This document shows, piece after piece, positions 12,762 through 25,596 of a stretch of DNA of 64,000 nucleotides. A program made the translations under genes and the position numbers. Position 1 is the first letter of the stretch. Every line of letters starts with the position of its first letter. The stretch is from Trematomus loennbergii (Eukaryota > Chordata > Actinopteri > Perciformes > Nototheniidae). The DNA is taken from contig JAAOOA010000033.1 in NCBI GenBank assembly GCA_012861695.1, forward strand, positions 12,928,434 through 12,992,433, in the 5' to 3' direction. The notes beneath the pieces were generated by a model that worked only from the letters and a program-made list of their open reading frames with translations, was not told the origin of the DNA and made no database searches.

Positions 12762-15700
12762 CCGTAGTGAAACCTGACAAATGCATGTCACATGTAAATG
12801 TTCAGTTATATTTACTTAACCATGAGGACCCAGCGTGACACAGGTATCACATGACATTTAAATGTTCTGGAAAGTTCATTATACAGCTTTAGCCTCATGA
12901 AGTCCCTAAGTGACACACCCTGAACAGTCTGGTGGCTCATGGGCCAGGTCATGTGATGTTGTGTTCCCAAAACAGCATGTCCAAGATGTCCATGTGCCAG
13001 GCTAACACATGTGACAGAACTAGCTACATTTCAAAAGCTTTTTTTGTTTTTGCGTAAGGTAAAATTCAAGCCATTTAAGAATTAAAATACTTACATGACA
13101 TGTCCTTTATTACATTTAACCTGTTGTGGAAACATTTATTGATCAAATTGATATGAAACAAATGAGACTGATGTCACATCGGGACTTTAACCCTAAACTT
13201 TCACAGTAAATCCGGAGTGTCACAATTAGAAATATGATTATGATCTGCTCAGTTAATTTAGCTGATTCAATTATATATAGTTAATAGATTCTTTATTCTT
13301 CAATTCAAAGAATGTTCAAACAAATTTAAACCAAAAAATCATCCTCATTAATGAAGTTATAAATAAGAGTTATTTTACCATTAAAGCCCAATATCACTTT
13401 TCAGATATTTGACACTAGGCGGGGTTACTTGTCAGAAATGTGTTCTCTTATTTAGTCTAAATTATGTTAGGGTCCGGGTTCTTATGGGTTAAAGGTGTGC
13501 CAAAGTAATCACTTTTCAAGGTTAAATCGATGCGTTTGCCAGGGTTAAAGGATGGCCAGAATGCAACAAATTGCATTAATAATAATTTAAAAAACGCCTT
13601 TTATTACCGCTTATGAGTTTCCACTTCTGATTAGTGCTTTATCACCATCAGGTTTTAGGAGGAAATCAACAAAAGAGGAATGGTTTACAGATTTTTAGGA
13701 GACATGAATCGATGGTATTCAGTGTAAATAAAAGAAAAACCTTAACATTGAATCTGCTAGCCCAAATTGACGACTGAATCAGCATTACCACTGAATGGAT
13801 CAGTAGCTTTTAGCAGTGGGGTTTCCATTACTGAGTGCCACATTGATTCACTGTGCGTTACTTCCTCATTTAAAGCGTATTAAAAGCCATGGAGACCATC
13901 GTGATGTAACAAAAGAAAATGGCTGCTAAGCTTTATTCTATGTGCAGTATGATTCAAATCTGCAAAGTGATTCATAATTCAAACTCACTGACATTGTAGA
14001 ATCAAATATGTTGCTCATACAAATTAATTTAATTGTGCCACTTTGTGGTGCGTTAAGGCAGACTTTTTAGGAACATCCTATCTGCTTTTTGAAAATGATT
14101 ACCAAACCTTTTCCATTAAAACATAATTCATTTTTCGGGGAAGTGAATTTGTGAAAGAGGTTTTGGGCATTGACAGCAATGGAGATTAGAGTTGAGAAAA
14201 GAGCAGGATATTACATTGGGGAGAATGGAAAGAAGATGGTATAAACTCACAATGGATAAATACAAAGAGGGAAAACTCATGAGAAATTAGCTCCCTAATT
14301 GAACTCCTTTGCTTTATTTAATTATGAAACCTTCTTTGATGACTGACTGAAATGACTGATTGTGCATAACGTTAAATCAAATTACAGATCTCTCTCTTAT
14401 GAATAATGCCATCTGGAAAGGGCTTTAGTCTGGGGAATACAACTGGTTGCAAACACTGTGAGCCTCCACCTCTTTTGCTCCGAAACATCTGGCTGTAGAT
14501 TTGTGATACGCAAAAACAGCTGTCGTTTTTAATTCTTAAAACTAATAATACTGAATCCACAGTGGACCTGCATCACAACACTACATGTGGATCTTAATTG
14601 ATCAAAACGCTAGTTTAGAAGTCACATTCTCCTATTCTCTTTCTGCAAAACACAACCTTGGTGGCATCATGTTGTAGTGCTAACCTTTGAGTAATGTATT
14701 TAATTTCCTGCCACACTTTGTTAGAGAAACTAGTTTTGTAAGGATACAAAAAAAAAGGGGAATTAAAATGTTTGACCAATACACAACCAGGACACGTTCT
14801 GCATCTTTGACTGCTAATTTAATGTTTCTTTAACACCCATCATTTCATTAATAGAGGAATTCATCAGAACACATACGAGGAATTTGCTTTGGTGTATGTG
14901 GTGCATACAGAAAGAAGAATATGTATCTCAATCTAAATCTTATTCTGGTTAAAGGGCACATTCATTTGAATGCTGAAAAACACTTTTCTGCCTCTATGGA
15001 ATATCAGTTTATGTATTGGTATTTGCAAAAAAATCCAAGATTTTCCTGAACGTGTAATGCACCAGGTCCATGTTAGTGCTGCACCTCAAGAAGTACTTAT
15101 TTGTTTAATAAATGCCACAATAGTATAAACGACATCTACAGGAAGCTGAGCCAGCTGGCACACAGCAATAACGCAAGCAAGTGTGTCCCCATGGCATTTA
15201 TTCTAAATGTATCTTGGATTTATTAATGCATCCTGGAATTATATTATATTTTTCTCCAAAGATCCTATAGCCCTCAGATTTAAACTTAAATCTTTCCAGT
15301 CAAAAGGCTACTTCTATGAACACTCAACAAACGCTAACGCTCTTCTAATCACACAAAACCTCAGGAGACCCTTGAAAAGCATCTGTTTCACGGTGCTGTG
15401 GCTTTAAACTCCATGCAAATTGATTAGTGTTACTCAGTGTCCCATGCCCTGAAGAAAAGCTGTACTTTATAATAACTCAGGCTACTGATATGCAAACTGA
15501 TATGAGATCTGTGTTAGGGAGAAAAGGGGAACAAAGAATCCATCTTTACGCACTCAGGCAGCTAAAGGGATTATTCTGGGTCACAGGTTGAATCAGCTTC
15601 TGTAGTTCTTTGCTCTTCTGTTGAGTTTTGCCTGGAGCTACTGGTCGGCTCGCTGCGTGCCGCTACCTGTCTTTATTTTATCAAACTGTCTTTTATTTAT

Positions 15701-17906
15701 TCCATTTTGTCTTGATCTGCCTCCTATGACTGTGTTTCTGCCTAAAGAAAATACAACACAAGTTTTATGGATTTAAACAATCTTTTACAAAAAGCCTTAA
15801 AGGAACTATAAGTAATTCACATTCTGCATTTTCTCTTCTCAAAAAAGGATGTGATGCTCTGAGTGGGTTAATTGAAAGCATCTGGATTTAAGTAACAGCT
15901 CTTGAGACTCATAAAAACAAACATCCTGTACGACTTCTGCATCAAGCTGATTAATCGCCTGAAAGATCAACAATCTGTCTTTTGCACGATTGCTTGGATT
16001 TCTTGCATTGCCAAAACAATTTGGTCAACTGTCATGCAGTTTAAACAGTTCCACAATCTGATTCCCCATATGGCTGCTAATATCACAAACATATCAATTG
16101 CAGTGAGCTTCTTTCAGTATGACTGTTTGAGATGCTGTGGCTAAAACTGTTGTCTTGAGACTGATATAGCTGAATCAAAAGACCATCAAAAGGCCAGCAA
16201 AAAATGGGAATAGTTAGTATTAGAAAACAGATATGGATATTCTTTTTCTGAAAGGTGTTTGAATAGATTTTCAAAAGCACTGACGTACAATGCTTTCTCT
16301 GCAACATGAATGCCGGATCAGAAATCTATGCTTTTTGTGACAATCACTTCTATTGAGACATGTCCTTTGTGCTTTAAGTGATTATATCACACTTTGTGTC
16401 ATTTAATTAGTATGAGAGTTAAGAGAGGAAAGAAGTACAATTCATTTTAACATCTAACATTATTTAGATGGACATCATCGGCTTCAGGAACATAACGTTC
16501 AGAGCTAACAAGGTTCTTTAAACGATGATAAGAAGACAAGAAAGTGTGACATTATGACAGGAACCTATGATAATCTCCTCACGAATCGTCCTAATTGTTT
16601 TGTTTTGAAAGCTCCATCAATGTCTTAGCTAGCTTTGCTTTTCCTGCATCTTAATTGTCCTTTTGCCACTGTGCACTTTAGTTTCATATCTTCTTTCTCT
16701 GTTTGAACTCTGTCTCTCTCTCATAAATGCAAGCTGCTCCCACATGCCATGAATCTGCTGTAATTGAGACCTTGATCATCCCACACAACAAGATGCATGG
16801 ATGGAAGAGAGAGAGAGACAGACGAGGTCCAATTAGCATCTCTGCAGGAGCCTGACTCACGGGAGCTCCAGGAGGTCCCAGGGATCTAATTTGAAGAAGG
16901 ATTTGAGAACTCAAAAGTTACCTCAGTTGTTTTATTAGAGGAGAACGGCCTTGCAGCAGAATGGTTTCTCGCAAATTATTAATGCACTGAATAGTTAAGA
17001 CTGCCAATCATTACGGTTATTACAAATCCTGTTCCTTACCATTTTACTTCCAGATATCATAGATTTCCTTTTTTTATTTTTAGACTATCTCTTTTTTCCT
17101 TTTTTTTCTCAAACAATTGTGTAGTTAGTTGCCTGTGAACTAAAGAAAAAAAGCAAATGTAACCTGTGCAATAGTTCAGCCTCCAGCCCCTGGGTTTATT
17201 TACTACCTAAGTGATCTAACTGTTTTCAACAATCACATTGTAGCATATAGATATTTGCAAAACAAACGTAAAAAAAACAGTTTCGACCCAAATATACTGG
17301 CTCATTTCAAATGATTCTCCAGAAAATCAGCTAATTAATATGTACTATTATTCACAGTTAGTTCCTGATAAACAGGTGGTGGCACTCAAGAAAAAGACAC
17401 AACAAGATGACATGAATTGAGAACCCAATGGGCCAAATGCAGCAAGATTCTCTTAAGCTGATCATTTTCTGTTGGGAAAAACACTAAGAAAGTCAACATA
17501 ACTTATTCAAATCTTGAATACATTTCACAATGGCAGTAGCAGGCTCAATTCAAAGTCAGAAGATAATGATATCATATTAAACTACCCACATTGATATTAT
17601 TCATAAATGCTAGCTTGTCAGGAAGGAAACTCAACCACCCTCCAAAGTTAGCAAACATTTTGACAAGGGAGAAATTGGCATGTATATTTACGAGGATCCT
17701 TTGACCTCTCACTTCAACAGTGAACATCAGCTCTATGGGTGACCATGAGTCTCCCCTTTAGAGACATGCCTATATTTACTCTGCCTGCAGTTTGGTATCC
17801 GGTTACTGCATCCAGCAACAATGGGCTAATTAAGCCTATTGTATAAGTTGTGTATTTGAATATGTCTTTGGATTGAATAAATTGGGTATTTTGGCAAAAC
17901 GCCAAG
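12762..17906. other. 5 kb of AT-rich unique-looking sequence
   Basis: No transposon ends, convincing exons or RNA genes were recognised. Short AT-rich frames are at chance level. The low density of repeats compared with the rest of the window means conserved non-coding elements could be present, but I see no specific motif cluster that supports one. Confidence 0.45.
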
Positions 17907-19070
17907 ACCAAATAGGTCGATTGTTCAGCAGCTTATTATGACCTATAGTCATTTTAAAGTTTAGCACCTCTAGTGGTCGTGTAAGAAACAACTATTTGCG
18001 GCAATTGCAAACGCTCCGGAGGGTCGTATATTCACAATAACCCTCTCTGGAAAATCCTAAATTGTAGAATAGTTTAGTTTTCATAATAAAACCGTATTCC
18101 CCTCACTGTCAAATGATTTCACAGTGATATCTGCCATACTCATCCACTAAAAAACATCAGTTTATCCTTGTTAATTACACAACATTAATTGGTTTAAATT
18201 GTGTACACTGCTTTTGTGTTTTTCCCATAGATTTTTCACTTTCGATTCTGAGAGACACATTTCTTTTTTCAGAGGTTTTGATAGGCTAAAACATCGAACT
18301 ACCCATAATCCTCAGCTATCGTTGAAGCTCGGTGATTGGATGTTTTAGCCGCAATGCACGTTGGGATATGTGTTTATGCGATGTGAAATCCAAAAACATT
18401 TAACAAAAAAAGAAAAGAATACTTTATTCCGAGTGTTCTTGCTTTTCTCTTTGAAAGTCATCACATAACAGCATTGTAATACACGGTTCGGCTGCATTAA
18501 ATATTACACATCTGCCGTAGTTCTCTATTTATAGAGCCCTGATTAGAAGACTTCTGGACTAACAGGAAGAACTGCCACCGAAACTGAAATGTGATGTGGA
18601 TCATAAATATATCAGCAATTAAACAACATCTTCAATTTCTCTTCACACAATACGTCTCCTTGCAGTATCAATAGTAATTCAGCTGACTTTTATATTTTAT
18701 CCAATTGGTAGATAGGTTATATTTACACCATAACGGTGCACAGCTGATAGAAAGGGACTTGTAGTGTTTAAGATATTACTGATTTTCTTTGCATTAAAGA
18801 ATGTAAATACTGAGTTGAGAGAATAGTCAGGTGTTTTGGGTGATGGGAGACACATCTATAGAATCAGAATTCCAATAGCTTACCAATAATTGACGGATAT
18901 ACCTCAGATATTAATGTGTAGAACTACAATATGTGAAATAATATAGCAATAGTATTGTGGTCAAAGCATCTTAAGGACAACTTTCATAAGCATCTCACTA
19001 CATTGAGGTGCTAAACTTTAAAACGTGACTATAGGTCGTAATAAGCTGCTGAACAATCAACCTATTTGGT
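17907..19070. mobile_element. Long-TIR element, unclassified (possibly piggyBac-related)
   Basis: A 1.16-kb element is bounded by about 65-bp imperfect inverted repeats: 17907-17970 (ACCAAATAGGTCGATTGTTC, then AGCAGCTTATTATGACC) and 19005-19070 (the same in reverse). Inside the left end lies a CTAGTGGTCGTGTAAGAAAC segment and then ACGCTCCGGAGGG and ACCCTCTCTGGAAAATCC blocks. The same sequence recurs at 51721-51945 (same orientation) and 54419-54613 (inverted). Beyond the right TIR the AGGACAGGCTGG block also matches 51703-51715, so the true terminus may be further out. No coding capacity is seen. Superfamily is unresolved. Confidence 0.65.
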
Positions 19071-19178
19071 TTTTTGGAGGAGGACAGGCTGGTATTCATG
19101 TATGATGATGATGATGATATTCTCCATAGTAGCAAGTTCAATGTAGTGAGATGCTTATGAAAGTGTCCTTAAGATGCT
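18962..19178. repeat. Inverted repeat around the right end of the long-TIR element
   Basis: About 40 bp at 18964-19005 (including AAGCATCTTAAGGACA and CATCTCACTACATTG) recurs inverted at 19136-19178 with one or two mismatches. The right TIR of the long-TIR element sits in the loop between the arms, with a short ATG/TGA microsatellite at 19103-19120. Confidence 0.75.
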
Positions 19179-20121
19179 TTAACCTCTTTACGGAATTATG
19201 AAAATATACAACCACAAACAAAAGACGGAAGGAGTTATGCGTTCTTAGGTATCTTGAAAATAAGTGGGTTCTGAGCAATTCACAGGATAGGATTGGACCA
19301 ATGCAAATGCACGCTTGCAAAAATCTGAAAATGGTTTTATAAAATATGACAGCATGCACATTTCTAAGGTGTTCCTGACGTTGTTTAGGTCTTCATTTGG
19401 TATTCTGGAGAGATTACTGACCATTTGTAAGAATTATTTTGTGGTGAAAATGTTAAAATGAACACCAAATACAGTATGTGTCACAAATAAAGTAGTATCA
19501 ACCTCCAAATTGCTTCAACAACTTATTATGCTTAAAAGGCAATTGGAAATGCCCTCAATTAAAAAAATCGACCACAACCTCTCACTTGTTGAAAGTAGAA
19601 TTGAGAATTAAGAGCCCTTCAGCTAAACTCATGAATGGTTCACCTCTACAGTTCAAGTGTCTTGTTTCACAAAATAAACTACAAAGGATTTCCCATTTTC
19701 CAATTTGTAATAGGTATGAGTTACTTATTTTGCAGAAATGCGGAGCAGATTGAAAGATCATTTCACTTTGTAGCTTTGATGTTCGAGTGCAACAAGAAGT
19801 GTCTTACTGAAGATGAAAGCCTTAGGTCGTGCCTCACCCTAAAGTTGTGCCCAGATCTCTTCGACGTACTTTTCTGCTCTTATTATTCGGCAGAAAGCAT
19901 TCTCTGTGACATAACTCACATTACTCTCAGACTTCAAGGTGTCTGGAGCACATTTCTTTTTAAGTGGTAAAAAAGATTTTCTCAATTTCTTTGTCCTCCC
20001 TCCCTGGTCTTCTTCCCCCCTAGATGTTCCCAAGAGAAGGAAAAAGCTGCTGCAATTTGTGATTCAACTTTGATTTCTCTCTTGTTCATCATGTGCTGAT
20101 GAACCCTTTGTCTTCATGCTC
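19179..20121. other. Non-coding stretch, nothing recognised
   Basis: No exon, RNA gene or transposon end was recognised between the inverted repeat and the TTAA MITE at 20126. The longest open frame (about 110 codons near 19635) has no recognisable domain and AT-rich, non-coding-like composition. Confidence 0.45.
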
Positions 20122-20125
20122 TTAA

Positions 20126-20727
20126 AGGTCTCCTATCATGCAAAATGCATTTTTTGATGTCTTTTATACAATATGTGTCCCCGGTGTGTCAGGGAACTCA
20201 CAAAGTGTCAGAAAATAAAACCCTCTCTCTTTTCCTCCGTACCCACATCTCTAAAAACGGAGGTACAACGGAGCTGATCCAGATTTGTGTCCGATATGAC
20301 GTAATATCGGAAATGTGGCCTGGCTTTACACCCACGGCCCTATCAGAATAAAAAAAGGAACTCACCTTGTAGTAAACCCGCAAGAAAAGAAGCATTTGAG
20401 CTCCATACTGTTTCAGAAATAATCCTTGAAGTGGTTTTGAACACGATATGGCGTTTAATCACGGCATCATTTAGCTGCATCTGCAGATCAGACAGCCTGC
20501 TCTCACAGAGCTCACATTGTACCTGCGTGCTCAAAAGGGTGCGGGCCAGCAGAGAATCAGCACTTCTCTAACAGGGCTGAAATAGAGGGATATGAGGGAT
20601 GTCTAAAATGCATGATCTGTTTGATATTTTGAGCAAAACACATCATAGATATGTTTTTTATATATTTGTATATATCTGATAGGTATTTACCCAAATATAT
20701 GCCTAAAAATCGCATGATGGGAGATCT
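20126..20727 (-). mobile_element. TTAA-flanked MITE, 602 bp
   Basis: The terminal inverted repeats AGGTCTCCTATCATGC (20126-20141) and its near complement at 20712-20727 are bounded by TTAA at 20122-20125 and 20728-20731. The internal GTGTCCCCGGTGTGTCAGGGAACTC and TTACGTCATATCGG-type blocks match the element at 31791-32458 in the opposite orientation. A TTAA duplication fits piggyBac or Kolobok. No transposase is encoded. Confidence 0.8.
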
Positions 20728-20731
20728 TTAA

Positions 20732-22169
20732 TCAGATTTCTCCTCCAGCAAATACATGTCTTTCATTAACATTCACACTGTTGGAGTCAAGGCACCAATG
20801 GTCATTCGGACCACAGCAGATCCCTTCTCTGTTGAATGTAACACACATCATGTGCTACGTTGTGCTTTGCTTCTATCTCTCATTGCAAGCATCTCTCTCT
20901 TCCCTTTCTCCTTGGCTGTCCTTTGATTGGAGGATGATATAGTGGGAGAGAAAATAACATTGTTAGGGCAATCTCTTATAACCTTGAAAGGGCCCTGACC
21001 TAGTAAAATAGCCCTCTCTGAACAGAGCCTCTTTAGAAAATGTTTTGTTGAAATATTGCCACATTTAGAAACAGCGAAATCTGGCAACCCATGAACTCAC
21101 TCATCAAGGTTCAAGATTCAAGGCTTTTATTGGTCATACGAACATAGCTACAGTGTAGTTATGAGGATGAAAATCTTAGATCATCCTAAAGTATCTGAAT
21201 AATTCCCCTGACCCTTCACACACTTTTATTTTCGTCCTTTTTTTTAATTAGTTGAATCCCGCTTTCAGACTAAATGCTGATTCTGAATCAGAGGAAGCAG
21301 AGGGTCCCAGCCAACCTGTCTTTCCATCTGGCACTACAAGCCTCCAGAACTCAACAAGCAGACTGAGACAGGTTGGGATGTGGCGAGGGAGCATTTATCC
21401 TCCTGGTGCTTTATGCAACTAGGTCACTGAGCTTAAGACTGCTAGAGTTGCTTCAGGGAATGCACTCTGTCCGTTAAACATGCACTCCGCAGGGACCTGA
21501 CAATCCACCCATCCACCCAAGTTTTGACATGTTCGAAAGCAACTTGTTTTCTGCGTTACAGAAACTGAAAATGAATGGAAGAACCTTTAATAAAGAACTT
21601 TCTAATTATTTTTCTCCATTCAAAGGTAATTCTACGGTGCTTGAAAGAAGTGAAATGTAGGTTTAGAATTTCTAACAAAGCATTGGCTCAAGTAGTGTCC
21701 ATGTAAAAATGTAAGAGTGTGGTGAAGAGTCCCTGAGTTAAAACACCACACACACATTTCTCCATATCAGGTTCTCAACATGAATGGAGAGCTCCTCTCC
21801 ACATTTATATTTAAAATGTGAAATTAAAAACTGGCAGCTGAGAGGATCAGCAGAATGCAGGAGAAACACACTTTACCTGAAATGAACTCCATGGTGTTTT
21901 AAGCAAGTAGCAAGAAAACATGCATGAATTAGCAAGATTGTTATAGCATATTATATCCTGTTTAAATAGCTATGATTATAATGTAACCCTACAAGGATAA
22001 CACTGCATTGGACTAATTATCTTTTACAACTTGATGTACATCTAACCCAAACTCTTACCCTGACTGAATGTTTGGATCCCATTTTGGGGGATAATGTGAC
22101 TGTGTCCCCACAATGTCATTAATACAAGAACAATTCACTGACACTCAATTCAGTTTTGGATCATTACAC
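20732..22169. other. Non-coding stretch with one short repeat trace
   Basis: At about 21106-21200 the sequence TTCAAGATTCAAGGCTTTTATTGG followed by AGTGTAGTTATGAGGATGAAA looks like a common fish interspersed repeat, probably a LINE 3' end in reverse orientation. The rest shows no gene, RNA or transposon ends. Confidence 0.4.
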
Positions 22170-22173
22170 TTAA

Positions 22174-22320
22174 AGGTCACCTATTATGCAAAATCCACTT
22201 TTTCATGTCTTTTATACACAAATATGTGTCGCCAGTGTGTTAAGAGAAGTTTCAGGAAAAAACATTATCTTGTTTTTTGTCCTGATCCATATACAAACCT
22301 GCAAAAAATGACCTGATCAC
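22174..22320 (-). mobile_element. TTAA MITE fragment, one end
   Basis: TTAA at 22170-22173 is followed by AGGTCACCTATTATGCAAAA and a TTTATACACAAATATGTGTC block matching one end of the 20126-20727 family. The opposite end was not found, so this is a truncated copy. Confidence 0.65.
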
Positions 22321-24079
22321 ATTTTCTGCAGGTGAGGGTTACATCTCAGTTTGCTCACTGTTAACTTACAGTTATAGTGTGATTGTGGTCCTTGTTGTTA
22401 AAGTTTTACAGTGACATTACCGTAACAGTTACAGAACGTATTACCTGTAATTAATCATACCCCAACAGTGTGCCTCCCACCAAAAGTGCTTGTTTTTGTT
22501 AATGTTTGAAAGTGCTGATCAGAGCAGCCAGACTGTTCACTAAATTAAACAGAGAAAAATAACTTTGTCCACAGCGGGAGCTCTTTATTGATTTGTATGG
22601 CTCTTGTTTCTGCCCCATTACTCATAGAGCTACAGTAAAAAAACAGATCCTGGAACTTCAGATGAGATGCTGCTGCTGCCCACATATTGCCAAAATCACC
22701 AGAGGACAGTCCAAATCCCAAACCGAATTGAGAGCCAATCAGTTTCAATTACAAAGGTTTTTCCATTCAGTGTTTCATTGCTGAATGCCGCTAATAGCAA
22801 GAGTGCTGCCCACTCACGCCCACTCACAATATGTTATCGTGCCATTTTACACAGGGTGGTGGAGTGAGAGACAAGACAGAAGTATAACATGCCAGCAGAC
22901 ATTTAAATGTTAGACCCACCCTCGCACAAGTCCGTATAAATCATTTTTTTTCCGGACGATATGCTTTGGCTGAATAAAAGATATCCTGGTAAGAAGTCAC
23001 ATGTAGTCCAAATCACCCCCAGTGTGGGAGTTTTGACAGATAAACACATCTTTACTTTATCTTTATACACACACACATATTGTAGCGAGGCACACATTAT
23101 ATTCACTTTAAACACTCTTTCTCTGGTTGCAGTTGTTGAGGGTGTGATGCAGCTCAGTGCTCCGGAGACTTTAGTTGTTGAATAATAATGAGTTTGACTG
23201 TGAAATGATTATAAATGAATGGAAGAAGTGTTAACATGCAATGTTAAGACCACTGAGGGTGTACAGTGAAAACACACGGCAGTAGGCTATTTAAGGACTC
23301 GGTGAGGTGGGGCTCTCCACATCTCCCAAAGATCATCAACTGGAGGGATTCAACTGATCATGTTGGCATTTTTCTTATTGTTAAAACATTTGGGACCAAC
23401 CTCCCAAATACTGCAAAGTAGTAGACAAAATAAATATTCTGTTTACCTCACCCATTGCTGCCAGTCCATATAAATAAACATATTATGCATCCAGGGTCAT
23501 ATTTACTTCCAGTAGTTTCAATCGTTTACAGTTTTAATGGTCCAGGTATGTCGACCATATTACTTTGTTGTTTGTTAAATAGCTTTCTTTTTTGTGTTAC
23601 ACAACGCGAGAGAAGGTTGGTTATCCTAAACGTTTGTCTACACCTGTTGATGGCACGGTGATATCAAAACTGGTCATTTAAATGTAGCATTTCAATTTGA
23701 CGCAATTTCTTTTTGGGCAGATTTAAAACTGTCTTTGTATATTTCCAAAACATGTTATTTTGTATTTATTCTAAACATTCGACAGTGTGTCTGCGGCCCA
23801 CCTGATGGCCCTCTGAGGACCACCAGTGTTTGAGAATAGCTGATTTAGCATGTTATTCCCACAGTTTTCTTCACATTGTAGTGTTGCAGTGAAAGGGCAC
23901 AGTTTTTCTCGTTCTGTGTCTTATTTTCCTCTCTCTTCCCTGCCCCTCAGACATTGTTATTGCAGAAAAAATATGTATTGCATGACATCAAAACATTTGA
24001 TTGGGCTATTGCCGAGGGTCGTATCATCCATCGTTTATTGAGCTTGTATGGGCTGTATTGTGTACGTTTCTTTTTGACG
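22321..24079. other. Non-coding stretch, mostly nothing recognised
   Basis: No exon is supported. At about 23785-23838 the run GCGGCCCACCTGATGGCCC ... ACCAGTGTTTGAGAATAGC resembles a decayed hAT terminus (CAGTG...TTGAGAA type), without a visible partner. The remainder is ordinary AT-rich sequence. Confidence 0.4.
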
Positions 24080-24083
24080 TAAC

Positions 24084-24425
24084 GGAGAGACCGGAGCGGC
24101 TTCGCGTTCGGGCTGCGGCCTGCTTTACACCTGCTGTAGCGGAGGCCTGTATCCACCTGCTCCACCTGTCGTGCTCTACGGTGCCGAGGAGGTTTTACCG
24201 GGGATATCGCGGAGAGACCGGAGCGCCTCTACGTTGGCTGGACCTGCTTCGCCTATCCTGTACTGCTGTGCTGAGGAGGATCTTCACCGGGGACATCGCG
24301 GAGAGTCCGGAGCGCCTCTACGCCTCGAGCTGGGCCTGCTTCGCCTATCCTGCTGTGCTGAGGAGGTTTTGCACCGGGATATCGCGGAGAGACCGAGCGC
24401 CTCCACGTTTTGGGCCTGCTTGCGC
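24084..24425 (+). repeat. Tandem GC-rich monomers in the LINE 5' region
   Basis: The block GGAGAGACCGGAGCG recurs with changes at about 24084, 24211, 24300 and 24385. Between copies lie related GCCTGCTTCGCCTATCCTG and GCTGAGGAGG blocks. Spacing is about 127, 89 and 85 bp. The region is much richer in G+C and CpG than its surroundings. Tandem monomers in a LINE 5' region often act as an internal promoter; that role is inferred here. Confidence 0.75.
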
Positions 24426-24479
24426 CCTATCCGGATGCTGTGCTGGTCTGGGAAAATGGCCCCTATCGTGATTCTGCTA

Positions 24480-24905
24480 TGCTGTTAGCTATTTTGGACA
24501 ATGAGAAGTTCTCTCGTCATCCTGAGAAGTCGACTGGGTTCAGGTCTGTTCTAACGCCCGCAGTGGACATCCCTGTAAAGGTTTGGATGTCTTACACAAC
24601 AATTACTGGTTGCCTTGTCACAGACATTCAGTTCGACAAATGTTTGTCTTTCTCACTTGCCTGCTATGATGTTCTTCAGGACTGCTTCTTGAGCTCTAAT
24701 CTCACTTTCGCAGAGTTTGCTGGTGACTTTAAAGCAGATGACAATGTATGTGTGTCGGTTAAGAGGAAAAGGTGCTTGTTTTTTTTTGCTATTATTACTA
24801 TCAGGGAATGTACAACTAAACCCTGGACCGCCCAGTAGCAGTAGTAGTCAGATAGCTACTCCTGCTGATTTTATTTCTAGATCTGGTTGGGATTCATTCA
24901 CTTAA
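24480..24905 (+). pseudogene. LINE N-terminal coding remnant with 2A-like motif
   Basis: Overlapping frames encode an unrecognised N-terminal region (one frame starts MLLAILDNEKFSRHPEK). A hydrophobic stretch ends in LLLSGNVQLNPGP, encoded at 24792-24830. The NPGP terminus with preceding V-x-x closely resembles the D-V/I-E-x-NPGP 'ribosome skipping' signal described in several APE-type LINEs; here the D and E positions are N and Q. It lies just before the endonuclease, at the site where the MITE was inserted. The coding stretch is split over at least two frames. Confidence 0.6.

Positions 24906-25596
<691 letters not shown>

Noticed and set aside
24001..24488. Overlapping 105- and 156-codon frames
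   Set aside because: They lie in the tandem GC-rich monomers of the LINE 5' region and are open because of repeat composition; no ORF1 domain is visible.
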